The position numbers and the translations under genes were made by a program. The notes beneath the pieces were generated by a model, which worked only from the letters and a program-made list of their open reading frames with translations, was not told where the DNA came from and ran no database searches. Below, piece after piece: positions 1 to 11,099 of a DNA stretch of 64,000 nt (positions are counted from its first letter, which is position 1; each line of letters begins with the position of its first letter). Source of the stretch: Rhyacichthys aspro (lineage: Eukaryota; Chordata; Actinopteri; Gobiiformes; Rhyacichthyidae); contig CM072162.1 of assembly GCA_036850595.1 (NCBI GenBank), positions 17,847,758-17,911,757 of the forward strand, in the 5' to 3' direction.

Positions 1-106
1 AACAAAACACAATTAACTTTAACTGTTCCCAGAAAAATGCCCCCTGTAAAAAGATATATTCGAAAAGACAAATTTAGGTTTCCATTTGTCTTGCATTAAC
101 TTAGAG

Positions 107-632
107 CAGTGGTTCTCAAATGTTTTTTTACTGACCATTAAGTCCAGACAAATAGACAAATAATATAATTAAAATAAACTTGTTAACAATATTATCATCA
201 TAGCACATTATTTATAATCCTTGCATTCATGGCTTTTATACATAATTTCTTACTGATTTGTTGCTTTCTTTTGCGCAAGTAATGACACAGAAAACCATTG
301 ACAGTTGTTTAGCTTTTCACATATTTCATATTTCCTCAAAACTATGCATGTATTTTGGTCAAAAGACTCACTAAGAATGTGACTGCGACCAACATTAGGG
401 TCTGGCTCCATGAGTAGAGAAAGCTGGCCTTTGATTGAACCTTTTGTAATGTAACATAGTGGAAGATCAAACACTTAAACTCAACTCTGTATAAAACTGT
501 GTAAGCTACACTTCTACCCATAGACAGTAGAAGTATATTGGTCCATTAATCAGACTTCCCTTATATAGAATCAATTAACAGATGCTTAGATTTTTACCAT
601 ATTTGGGAAAAGGTCAAAGTTTGAGAAGCAGC
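107..632. mobile_element. possible degraded hAT/Charlie-like non-autonomous element
   Basis: The left end reads CAGTGGTTCTCAAA (107-120), the typical terminal inverted repeat of Charlie-type hAT elements. A degraded reverse-complement end, GTTTGAGAAGCAG, occurs at about 619-631. The interior is AT-rich with no transposase. I could not find a clean 8-bp target-site duplication, so the right boundary is uncertain. Confidence 0.4.
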
Positions 633-730
633 AAAGAATGAGAGTCACAGTTAGCTAGTTAGTAATAGTAACTTCACAAACAACATGTATTGTATATTGA
701 CAGTGTATCGAACATGAAGTAAGAAACATT

Positions 731-953
731 TTGGTAACACTTTATAATTATTACACACAAATAAACAGGAATAAAGCATTATTAACTGTTAACTAATAAA
801 CAGTAAATTAATTAAACATTTTCTAGATGCTGAAATAACATATATAATTATGCATGAGCTGATTAATGTTGGAGTTACACTTTGTATGAGGTCAATTAAG
901 TTGTTGCAAATAGTCTATTCATTCTTAATAGTTGTTATTATACAGTGTAGCTG
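731..953. mobile_element. possible MITE with GGTAACACTTTATAAT terminal inverted repeats
   Basis: The left end TTGGTAACACTTTATAATTA (731-750) is partly mirrored by TTATTATACAGTGTAGC at 936-952 in reverse complement. This gives a ~220-bp AT-rich element with no coding capacity. Repeats beginning TTGGTAACACTTTA are common in teleost genomes. The right end is degraded. Confidence 0.4.
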
Positions 954-3900
954 CAAGACATGGCATAAGCTCCTCCCCCTGTTTTTCTGATGAGACTTGG
1001 TAAAACCACTCTCTCTTTATGTTTTTTTTTTTTAAAGAGGAGGAGCAATCGCAATCTTCAGCCTCAACTGCAGTTTAATGTACTACTTAGGGACTGCTTG
1101 TGGATACAGTCAGCCTGGCCTTAAGCCAAGCACTAAACCAGATTGTGTGTGTGTGAGTTGAATTACCATGCCAAAATTGTTCTATCATTAGGATGTATGT
1201 TGTCCCGAGAGGAATGGTTTTGTTTGTTTAAGGATGTATGCATTTCCTGTCATGCCATTACTGGACAGCAGCCAGCCATTATTGCCTCAACTTCCACTTT
1301 AGTTTTCCTGACTGAATTGAGGCCCGTACGTATACAGGCAGTTATTTGGACATACATACACATGCATCCACTCACACTTACCGGTCTTAACTGTTGTGCC
1401 GAGCCATGACGCCGAGTTCCTGCACATGTGGCAATAATTTTAGTGAAAACAAATTCTGCTAAATCGTTATTTACTCTTCCTGATGGCCACAGTCTTAACA
1501 AAGACACGTGAGATTGAAAGGAAAGGTTGTCAAGGTTGCACTGGCAAAGACTGCTACACCAAGACTTTTTATGGATCTAGATACAGACCTAAAAATATAT
1601 ATATATATTAAAAGAGCAATGTTCTCTGTAGCATAGGGATGTTTCAGAATGTTTTACTAATAAAATGCTTAATTACTTTTTATATAGATCCCCAATAAGC
1701 TAAAGTTGCACTTTATTTCCTAGTGACTAGTACACCTTTCAATTTTTAAATAAATAGTGATACAGTGGGCACATTGTTTTGAGAGGAAAAAAAATCCCTG
1801 TGTTTTATAGTTTTTTAATGTAGGGGCTAAATAGACACCTTCAAATAAATGCACCAATTTCTGCTAGTAAAAACTCAATGGCTAAAAGTCTAAGTAGCAA
1901 TTAGGCAGATGTGTGTTAGCGTTTGTGTGTGTGAGGCAGCCACTTGCTTCCTAATCGTACACAGATGAGTGTTTACTAAAGAAAGGGAGAGTTAAGGAGG
2001 AAGTGATGGACTCCATGTGTCGGGAGTAGTCTGTGTATGTGTTGTTCCACTGCCGTCCTCTCACTAAAGTGGTTCAGTTTTTACATTAGTGTCTATCTCT
2101 TGCTGAATGTGTGTCCATGTGAGTGATGGTGCAGTTTTTTGTGCTGGTGTCAGCTCGGCAGGGCCTGTTGTTTGTCAGTGCAGAGATGGGACAATCCTGC
2201 CAGACTCTAGGAGAATCTCTAGTGGCTAAGCCGACTTGACACATACCATTTGAAAGCTGTTTTACACTACACATTCCTCAAGGGCCCATAATGGCAGGGA
2301 GGAAATGATTGTGAGTGGTTAAAGCAGCAAGTGTACTGTATAACAATGACGGCCAACCGGACATGAGTAAAAAAATGTATCTTGATGGCTTCAAACAACA
2401 CATCATTAGCTCCAACTCCGCTTTTTTTTTTTTTTTAATCACTTCCCCAATCATTATGTTTATTATGTTTTCTTATGTAAATGTCTATCTTCATGTTCAA
2501 GTTGCCATTTACCAACCAAATACAAAAGCTATTCATAGAGTCATAAAATATGACAGCTATTTTGACTAATTTGAGTCTAGATGTCCGATGTAGGTAAAGC
2601 AGTCAGACAAGTTGTGTTATGTTTTTTTAGGGCCATACCTTGGATGTTTTATGTGTCCTAGATATACCCAACCTGGCTCACTAGATGTCTGTGTCTGTCA
2701 CACAGAAGAATCTGTGTGGGCTTTTATAGAAAATGTTTGCAAAGGGCAAATACTTTCAATAAAAACCTGATTTCGTGCTGCCCTAGTTAATGACACCACT
2801 TCATGTGTCCTGTCAGTAATTCCACTAGTGGCCCCTCATGGTATTGCAGCCTGAAAATGTCATGCAGCTAATCAATGATTATCACCGTAGACTTCAGTGT
2901 AAAAACAAATGTTTGGTATATGGACAACAGGGTTCCTGTAATTTCCAAATTGTTCACTTTTTTATAATATAAACCTTGTTAAACATTCTGTAATGGGTTA
3001 AAAAATAACTTTTAATTGTTATGATGTCACTGCTCTGTCCTACCGTTAAACCAGTTGGTCTGACTGACGCTAAAACGTTTGTGTCAATCAACAACTTTCA
3101 GTGAAAATCCCCGGTGACCATGACTGATTTGAGATCCAGCTCTCGTGACAAATCCATGGTCCCCACTTTCTGGTTTTTCTGGAAAATAGAAGTAAAAAAA
3201 GTGCTTAATTTGTAAAGGGCACTGCGACTTTGAGTAATGACATGTGTATTGCTGTGGCATACACAAGTGCTTTCTGATGTATTTAATATTTGAGTTCATA
3301 TTGACTTATTTCAGACCCATGTGCTCACTCACAGCAGCTATTGTCACAGTGCCTTTATAAATGAGTCACCTCTTAATAAATTCTGATGTTTTTCTGTTTC
3401 TCAAACCATTTGTTGTAGTGTGAAAGTTTTATTTGTGCCCCTAAGCGCTGCAATGCCCATTATGAGGCATCGCTGTTGGTAATTTGTGGACTCGCAGAGC
3501 AGTAGTCACAGTGGAGCTAGCAGTGGAAAATTACCCTTTACTGGCATGGTTACACAGGTGGGGAACTCGATAAGCATTTTTTCGCATGAGCAGAGATCAT
3601 TGTCGACAAAACAGATGTAGCTGTAACTGTGATCTCATGGAAACTTTTTTAATAATCCAAATACCTACAAATTAAAGCTGAGAGTTGCTTCTTGTTTACT
3701 ACTGCTATGTGTAAAATGTCTTTCCCTGGAAACTGGGACACGTTTGCTTAGCCCAATGATCCTGAGCATGGGACTGTACAATTAAAATGACACGTATAAG
3801 AGTTTGGATTAGTTGTCTTACTGCTGCGTCATGGCTGTTTCCTCCCTCTACTGCGCTTTATCCTGGTGTGAGGTTGAGTCGAGTGTTGTAGTATAGAGCA

Positions 3901-5847
3901 CCACAGGGAGCACAATTTGAGAGGGTTTTATAGCTCACAACAATACCTCTGAGCAAAACACACTGCTCTGTTGTAGGTCATCTGTTGCATTTCTGATGCT
4001 TGTGTGGTATGTACAAAAGTCTCCTTGTCTGTTCTGTTTTCCTTACAAAAGTAGTTTCTGACTCTAATCCAAGTGGAGGTTGCTGCCTAAAGGTATTGAA
4101 AACTGTCCGCTTGTGTGCTTCAGGCGATGGGAAATAAAAATGACAGGTGATGGTGCATCGTTTTACAGTAAAGCTCTGCCCAAACTTCCCCCCTAATGGA
4201 AAGCACTGCGTTTTGCTTCTTGCTTCGTTGAGTTACTCGGTGTTTTCCAGAAAACGGACACACTCCCAAACAAACACTGTTGGTGTGCTCACAGAAATTT
4301 CTAGCAACTCTTAGATCATCTTGTTAATAATCAGGGGGAAGACAGATGTTCCTCTCAGAACAGAGTGTCAGCGTGATCCAAAGCTGGCAGGTGGAGCAAC
4401 ACAAGGACAACACATTATTTTACTTTTTGACTCTTTAAGGTCCTATATTTACTCTTTTTGCTGACTACCCAATATTTTCATAGTTCTTAAAATTTCAATT
4501 AAGGCTGAAAATATAATAGAGAGATACGTCCCCTTTGTCACTTTTGGCAGACAGAGACTATGTGTAATGGGGTAAGCTAAACAACAAGCCCCATGATAAC
4601 AATTTTTCAAAAACTCCATCAAAAATACATTAATCCAATGTTCACGATTTACATTTTAAAGGCGTAAGCTGGACTGGACATAATAAGTTTAATTTAATAG
4701 AGAATTTGGTTTTGATTATTCTGTTTTAATTATTTGTATATGATAACATAATGCAGGACTCTCAACAAAACATTTGTTTGTATTGATGAACATAGAAATA
4801 TTATAAATATATTTTATGGACATCAGATTTTATTTCTATTGGACAAATGCCTCTATCTCTTTATAAACATTTCAAAAGAGTGGAAAAAATCTCCCTCTCA
4901 ATAAAACATTCATCATTCATAAATAAAAACAACAAAAGAAATCTATCAGCAAATTTCATAAAGCAGATTTGCATATTGAATTGTATCTGTATTTGGCCTG
5001 CAGACAGTGGAAAAGAGGGAGGGCTGACAAACCTCATAAAACCAGTGGTTTCTTGTATACGCTAATCTTGTGCCAATATTTTGTGAGTTAATGCATGTTG
5101 ATATCGATTTACTTCTTTTTGGCTCACTTAGACTTTCAGCATCCTGTGTTTATGATGCTGTGGTGTCATTCTTGCACAACACTTGCCACGTATCCGATCG
5201 TACCCACCAATAAGTGAAAAGGCTGGATTGTAGCATTCCTGGAGAAACATAAACTTCAGATTGTGGTGCATCCAAAAGAGTGAGATGGAGAGAAATTAGT
5301 AAACCAAAAGACGTCCATCATTGCTTTACTGTGGCCTCATTATGGAAAGGTTTTGGCTCTAAACATGGAATCATCCAGCATTTTGGCCTTTAATCCTGCA
5401 AAAATTCACTACTCTCAACCATAGCAGTAAAAGGGAAAGCACGAGAGAGAAAATGAAGAACGATTTAGTGTTTCCACGGACATAACGTTCCCCAGTAATT
5501 GATATCTGCTGTGCATTTTCAAACGTGTTTGGAAAAAGGCTATTTTAACGTTGGCAACACTGCTTATTTAAGCTGTCATTAAGGCCTCCCCGGACTGTAA
5601 GCTTGACTCGATAGGCTAAATGTTTTCGTTTGTGTAAATACACTCTTCCTTTTTGTGGCCCTTTGTCAATGAGGGGCAGCGGTCGACATGTGACACCTGA
5701 GCGCAGAGAAAAGAAGGAGGGATAAACTATATTCGACAGCAATGGAGGCGTGTATGGTTTTCATTTGTGCCTTTTCAAGTTGGTGACCCAGAGAACTAAC
5801 TGTTTTTCTCTCTGTTTTCCTCCTCTTCCTCCCTCCTCCCTTCACAG

Positions 5848-5880
5848 TTCCGGAGATTTCTCTGTGATTCACCACTAGAG
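5848..5880 (+). CDS. ate1: ate1 microexon (33 nt), arginyl-tRNA--protein transferase 1
   Basis: This is an 11-codon exon, phase 0 at both ends, reading FRRFLCDSPLE. It matches the vertebrate ATE1 segment of the form F-x-R-F-L-C-x-S-P-L-E that lies just before the Gly-Tyr-Gly-Ser-Phe-His-Gln-Gln block. It is preceded by a very strong pyrimidine tract of about 50 nt ending TTCACAG, and followed by a GTATGT donor. Its last Glu joins in frame to Ala-Glu at the start of the next exon (10918), as in the human protein. ATE1 transfers arginine from Arg-tRNA to N-terminal Asp, Glu or oxidised Cys, which marks proteins for the Arg/N-degron pathway in cytosol and nucleus. The short length makes chance possible, but splice sites, frame and residues all agree. 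The preceding exon is not found in bases 1-5847 and is probably outside the window. Confidence 0.85.
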
Positions 5881-8800
5881 GTATGTATATCCTGTTGACA
5901 GTCTAATAAAACCTTTTAAAGTCTCTTTTCAGCCATGGGTGTTACCTGTAATAACTTGCCCCAGCCCAGAAAGGGTCTTCCTGCCATAATTACTGTCATT
6001 GATATAACAAAGGAAAGTAAATCTGCTTTCCCGTTTAAGACTCAGAATTTTCCTATGTGTTGTCAAGCCCTCACAAAAGAAGATAAATGTATAGACTATA
6101 TCCTTTTTATGTGTACAACAACAAATCAAATATACTTTATCCCTGAGGAAATTAGTCATGGGCAAAATGCTAAGCAACTAGTGAACAGTTCATAACAAAA
6201 CAAATATAAAAAGAGCTTCAATAGTGCCACAATTTTTGTCCAAGTGGGACTGAGGAAGATTAAAATAATCAGGTTGTTTTTTTGTTTTTTTTATTCTGTA
6301 GGGTTTTAATTTAGCTCTGTGTGAGTGAAAAGGGTGTTGAGGAAGCAGAGAGTAAAATGTGGCGTCCAGATTGTGCTGTGGCTGTCTTTCCTTTGGCCTT
6401 GACATAAACGGGACATACGGCTCCTCACTTTGGGTGGTGTGGTACAAATTAAAGGCTGATTAGACAGCTCTGCGGGCATCACTCTGGGACTAAACAGATG
6501 GCTGCTGCTGCTCTGGTTAATACTGTATATTCAGGCTCTATGCAACGTTGCAGAAAATACATATGCTAAATACACATGCTACATATGTCTAATTAATGTT
6601 TAGAGCCCGAAATGACAAACAGAAGAACCTTTAACTGCTTTATGAGTTTGTAGCATAAAGACTCCCTTTTTGGTAAAGTATGTCTAAATTCTGATTTGTG
6701 ACACATAATCACAGAGGTCAGCTTGTGCAATTTATATTTTTACTAAAAATGGAAAAGTGTGTCACACTAATTTAATAAAACACAATTGTTAACAGACAGT
6801 ATCTCATGATAATAGACAATGCTGAAGCTAGCTGTAAACCTCTGGTCTCTATCTTTTAGACAAGATTAAGTCAAAACAGGAATCTCTAAAGAAGGACATG
6901 TATTATGTTACTATCACATTACTATCACTTAAACATATATGCTTGTTTCTGCATATGTTACCAGGCATTTTATGTTTGAGTCAATCTGTAATAATAAATG
7001 CTTTATGACCTAGTATGTCTTATTATCTGACAAGTTATATATTATCTACTTTGCTAATAGTTCAAATGCATGAATTCAGTGTAATCAAATGTACTCAGTT
7101 GACATGACTTATTGCATTACTTGTATTACTATACAAATTACAATTTTAAAAAGCACTGAAGCAATCCGTAATTCTACTGGAGGACATTTTGAAAGTAATT
7201 TATCTAATCGGGGTTATCACATGATCAAATCAGACCTAGGTTATTTTTTCTTTGCTTCCACATGAAGGATATAAGATACTCTGATGATTCAGGATTAGCT
7301 GTGGTCTCTCTGTGGTCACAGTTTGGATGTTGAGGCAGCCAGGGGTCAGCGCTCTCTTCTCTGGCCCGTTGAGTCTCAGTCTTCAGAAACACCGGAGCAC
7401 AAGGCGGCTCAGGACAATTACACCAGCAATTAGACCTGCGATGGGCACTTACAACAGCCGCTTTAATAGGATTGAGATCGACAAACACACACAGAGACAT
7501 ACCAGCACCGTCACTGTGTGGGACCCTGTGGGCCCCTTAGGTCTTCACTAATGAACATCATTAGTGTTTATAGGAAACAAGCTTTTATCACCTCGTCAAG
7601 GCTGGCGGCCAGGCACCCTACGTTAACACAGTTCTGCACACACACATCGCCATGCTTTAACTTTCCCTCTTAAACTAACTGCTTTTTCACGTTTAGCCTA
7701 TTGTCATTCCACTCACTTTTATTTCACTCTAATCTCCCTTTGTCTCCCAAGTCTTTCCCCAAATTCTCTCCATTTCAGAATCATTATGCGTAGCTTTCTT
7801 CGCTACCTCTGCGTGTTGGCTTCCATCTGTCTCCAATCAGCGTGCTATTAAAATACACAGAGACTCACCACATGGACCTGCATAATGTGTGGTTCATCAG
7901 CTCTCATGTAAACCCGCATTTGTTCGAACGTATGTAAACAGCCCTCTCCAGAATTCGGCTGCAGCTCATTAAGAACAGGTTGTCTGATTGTCTGTTTGTG
8001 GATGTGTTCCATTTGACTGAAATTGCAGAGGATTCGTGCTGAAAACCGGATGTAATTACTATCATCTTTCGCCAATTCCTCTGTTATTTATACTTTTCTC
8101 ACACAAAGACAGTAACATTTGTGATCCACAGTTGTACCTGCTGGCACCTTGAACTGGTGCTGGTGTCTTTATAGGCTTCACCAACAAACATTTTATGGTT
8201 CAAGTTCATGCACCCATCCTGCTTCTATTTATTTTCCTTTATGGCCTCCGTATGTGCCTTACCAAAGGGCAAACACTCATTAACAGGGTGTTGGCCAATT
8301 AGTCACTACGTTTTTTTTATGATCCCAGTTCCTTGGCCACACCACAAAACACTCTTCTATCGCTCTGTGTTGGACTGTCTTTAGAGGTCTGTAATATATT
8401 CACACTGGAACTTGGCAATTCATTAAAAGATGATCCCCTAATTACATTGTACATTCTAAAACAAGATATACACTGTTAATTTAAACTAAATATACCTTTA
8501 TAGGCCCTTTTTATAAACATTAAGCAGCAAAATATTGAGCCACTGTTCTCTACTCCCTCACATATGTTGTCAGTCAGTCACTATTGGCCAAACTATTTTC
8601 AAAAGTCATAATTTTGTCCGACCATATTGCCAATAGACTGAGATGCAGTACTATGTATGCACCGTGTGTGTATTGACTCTAGTCTAAAGTGAAATGACTG
8701 ACATCTTGAAGATATATTCCGTCTGCCAGCTTGAAAGCTTTACAGAAAAGCCTTTGCTTCTTCACAGTATGGGTCCTGTATGCAGGATAAAACAAACTAA

Positions 8801-10917
8801 CAGAACACCTCGTACCTATTTTCCTTGGAGATAAGGCACTGCTCTGATGGCGTGCATGAGTATGGGCCATATGTGAGCGATTTGGGGCTGCAGGGGGAAG
8901 CTCTGGGTGGGTTAAAGTGTTCCAGAAAATGTTTAGATTGTTGTCACAGTGGCAAGGACACAACCATTAGGCTGTCGTCTGAGGTGAGGCATGGGTCATT
9001 CAGACATGATCGGCCTTTAAAGCGGTTTGAAGTTACAAATATACAAACTCGGGCAGCTGTTAACTGCCCTGTCTCCTGTCTAACCGCTCACATTGGTACC
9101 ATTTTGTTCAAATATGTAGAAGTGGGGTAAAAAAATCATACATGCCTTCTTTGACACGAGTAAAAGCCCACACTCTTTGCTTTTAAACGCCACAAGGGGC
9201 CTCTGACAAAGCCTCCAGTGTTTTGGGGGAAATGAGTGCCAAGAAATAACAGACTGTGTGCTTTTACAGACGGACAGGTCCCCTGCCTCACACTCACTCG
9301 GCTCAGTAGCCTCCGAGAGTGCTCCAGATGTGGTGCCTGTCACCCATCCACACCCCCAGCTGCTCCCGTTCAGCTCTAGCCTTATTCATCCTCACTTTCT
9401 GCCTCCTACTGATGCAGGCCTGTTTATAGTAGAAACCTCATCACATGTATCCCTCATGTTTCTCTTAATGACACTTTTATCCTACCAAAATCTACCTTAC
9501 TATTTGACCTTCATTTAAAAGCACTGTCCCAGTGAGTGTGATGCTTGTTGGGTTAGTGGATGGGCCATAAAAAGTTGCCAGATGTAGCTAGAGTTTGGAG
9601 ATGGCTGGAGTTCAACATTAATGTGACCTTCTAGAATGCTGTCATCTTTATCTTATTGTTTTTGTCATAAAAATGAGGAATAAGGCGTCTTTTAATCACA
9701 AACTGCAGCTGGTTTGACTGATTTTCCACTATGTAAGTCTGAATAGCAGCACCCACTACCTTCTTATGACAAAACATATCACACATCGGCACAAATTTAC
9801 ATTACAATCTGAATTTATTAAGCATTTATTAAGAGGTAGTTTGAATGTGAATTTTAGGATGATTTGTTTCCTTAGGACACACAAGAATGCATTAACTGCA
9901 AGTGTGAATAGACCAGCCTGTCTTACAAAAAGATGCACTGATAAGAAATGAAAGTGCTCCTTTTGACTTCAGACTACATCATAATCTTGTTGTCACTTCT
10001 GCCAGACTGCTTGAAAGGTTGGACACGGCTGGAGTTAGTTTGTGCCTTGTTGATGTTTGGTCAGGTTTAATTCGTTGGGAGTGTTGGCCCAGTGGCGCAC
10101 TGGATTAGTGAGCTCGCTCTTTCAGTGTTGTGATAACTAGCAGCGTCTGTGCAACTTAACTGGGTCCAGATGAACGTTAGCGACAGCGAAGGATCCTGTT
10201 ACTTATGAGCTGAAGAAAGACACACACAAACATACACCAATACCTGGGCTTAATATGACTTTTAACCTTAACCCCCCCAGCTTTAGCCTCTCGACTTAAG
10301 CCCCTGTGATAAAAGCAGTCCTGTGAGTTGATTGAAAAACCCAGCGTGCGGATCCCTATGTGAAATGCAATGTGTGTCAAGCACTTAACTGTTTTATTAA
10401 TGGGGTAGGCCCGAGCACGCAGGGGCACCCCTACAGCACATTTTTCGGTGCCACATGGAGAGAACAGAACAGACGTATAGGAGAAGGCTTGGCAACCCTC
10501 CACCGCCGCACGGTGAAATGGGTTTTGCTCATGCAGGGTCTTTTATTAAAAAGTCCTCTCCTGGAGTGTTTCTGTGGTCAGTCCACCGCTGCCCCCCACC
10601 CCCAGCCCCTACTCCACCCTGCTCCTGCTCTCACTCCACATTTGGGAGCCATTAGCGGACTGAAAGTGAGGCTACTGTACACCCCCACACATAATGCGTG
10701 AGGCCTGGCAGGAAAAGAGCCAGGGATATAATACACCATAATACAGGTGTGTGTAACACGAAGACAGATCTGCTTCACAAAGTCAAACAGTCCTATAAAA
10801 TACTCATTTTTCACTCCACTGTGATTCATATATTTTATATCCACACTCTACCTCACACAAGTGTTACTATTGTATTGAAAAATGTTCCTTACTGTTTGTG
10901 TGTGTGTCTGTGTCCAG
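5881..10917 (+). other. ate1: ate1 intron, 5,037 nt
   Basis: No exon is visible. A GC-richer block at 7240-7660 contains a perfect 9-bp inverted repeat with TAAT/ATTA cores (7546-7566) and looks like candidate regulatory DNA. A second GC-richer stretch lies at 10,360-10,700. The short open frames have no recognisable similarity and often overlap on opposite strands. The rest is ordinary AT-rich sequence. Confidence 0.6.
7546..7566. promoter_or_regulatory. perfect 9-bp palindrome with homeodomain-type cores
   Basis: Arms CACTAATGA and TCATTAGTG are exact reverse complements separated by ACA. TAAT/ATTA cores in inverted orientation are typical of paired-type or homeodomain dimer sites. It sits in the GC-richer block at 7240-7660 inside the ate1 intron. 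A regulatory role is inferred, not shown. Confidence 0.3.
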
Positions 10918-11099
10918 GCTGAGTATTCGGATGACGGGCCTGAGATGGGATACGGCTCCTTCCACCAGCAGTACTGGCTGGACGGACGCATCGTAGCTGT
11001 GGGTGTCATCGACATCCTGCCCTTCTGTGTGTCCTCTGTCTACCTGTACTACGACCCAGAGTTTGCCTCACTGTCTCTGGGCTCCTACTCTGCTCTCAG
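10918..11099 (+). CDS. ate1: ate1 exon encoding start of the conserved C-terminal ATE domain
   Basis: This 182-nt exon has 60 full codons plus two bases; acceptor TGTCCAG, donor GTTGGT, exit phase 2 (AG|G, Arg). It encodes AEYSDDGPEMGYGSFHQQYW followed by LDGRIVAVGVIDILP and VSSVYLYYDPEF, ending SLGSYSAL. The blocks GYGSFHQQYWLDG, AVGVIDILP and SSVYLYYDP are hallmark motifs of the ATE C-terminal domain, a GNAT-like acyltransferase fold that holds the aminoacyl-transfer site. Only the first dozen residues (AEYSDDGPEM) are weakly conserved, which fits the linker that varies between species. The reading frame continues for 29 codons into the following intron before a stop, so the exon end is fixed by the GT donor and by homology to the next exon rather than by the open frame. 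The frame is intact and nothing suggests a pseudogene. Confidence 0.97.

Larger units (their letters stand above)
1..5847 (+). other. ate1: ate1 intron (5' part outside window)
   Basis: No exon was recognised here. I looked for the ATE1 segment that should precede the microexon (Tyr-Gln-Met-x-Ile-His-Lys type) next to a GT donor and did not find it. The intron holds two inverted-repeat elements (107-632 and 731-953), a short AT repeat near 1594-1608, T-runs at 1022-1033 and 2420-2436, and otherwise unremarkable AT-rich DNA. The last 50 nt are the pyrimidine tract of the microexon acceptor. Confidence 0.6.

Noticed and set aside
4381..4420. Possible upstream ate1 exon (frame reading V-E-Q-H-K-D near a CAGGTG donor)
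   Set aside because: Only the short His-Lys-Asp match resembles ATE1; the expected Tyr-Gln-Met residues and a good acceptor are missing.
10081..10145. tRNA-like stretch (GGCCCAGTGGCGCACTGGATT) resembling a SINE head
   Set aside because: A box A-like start is visible, but there is no convincing box B and no recognisable SINE body or tail.
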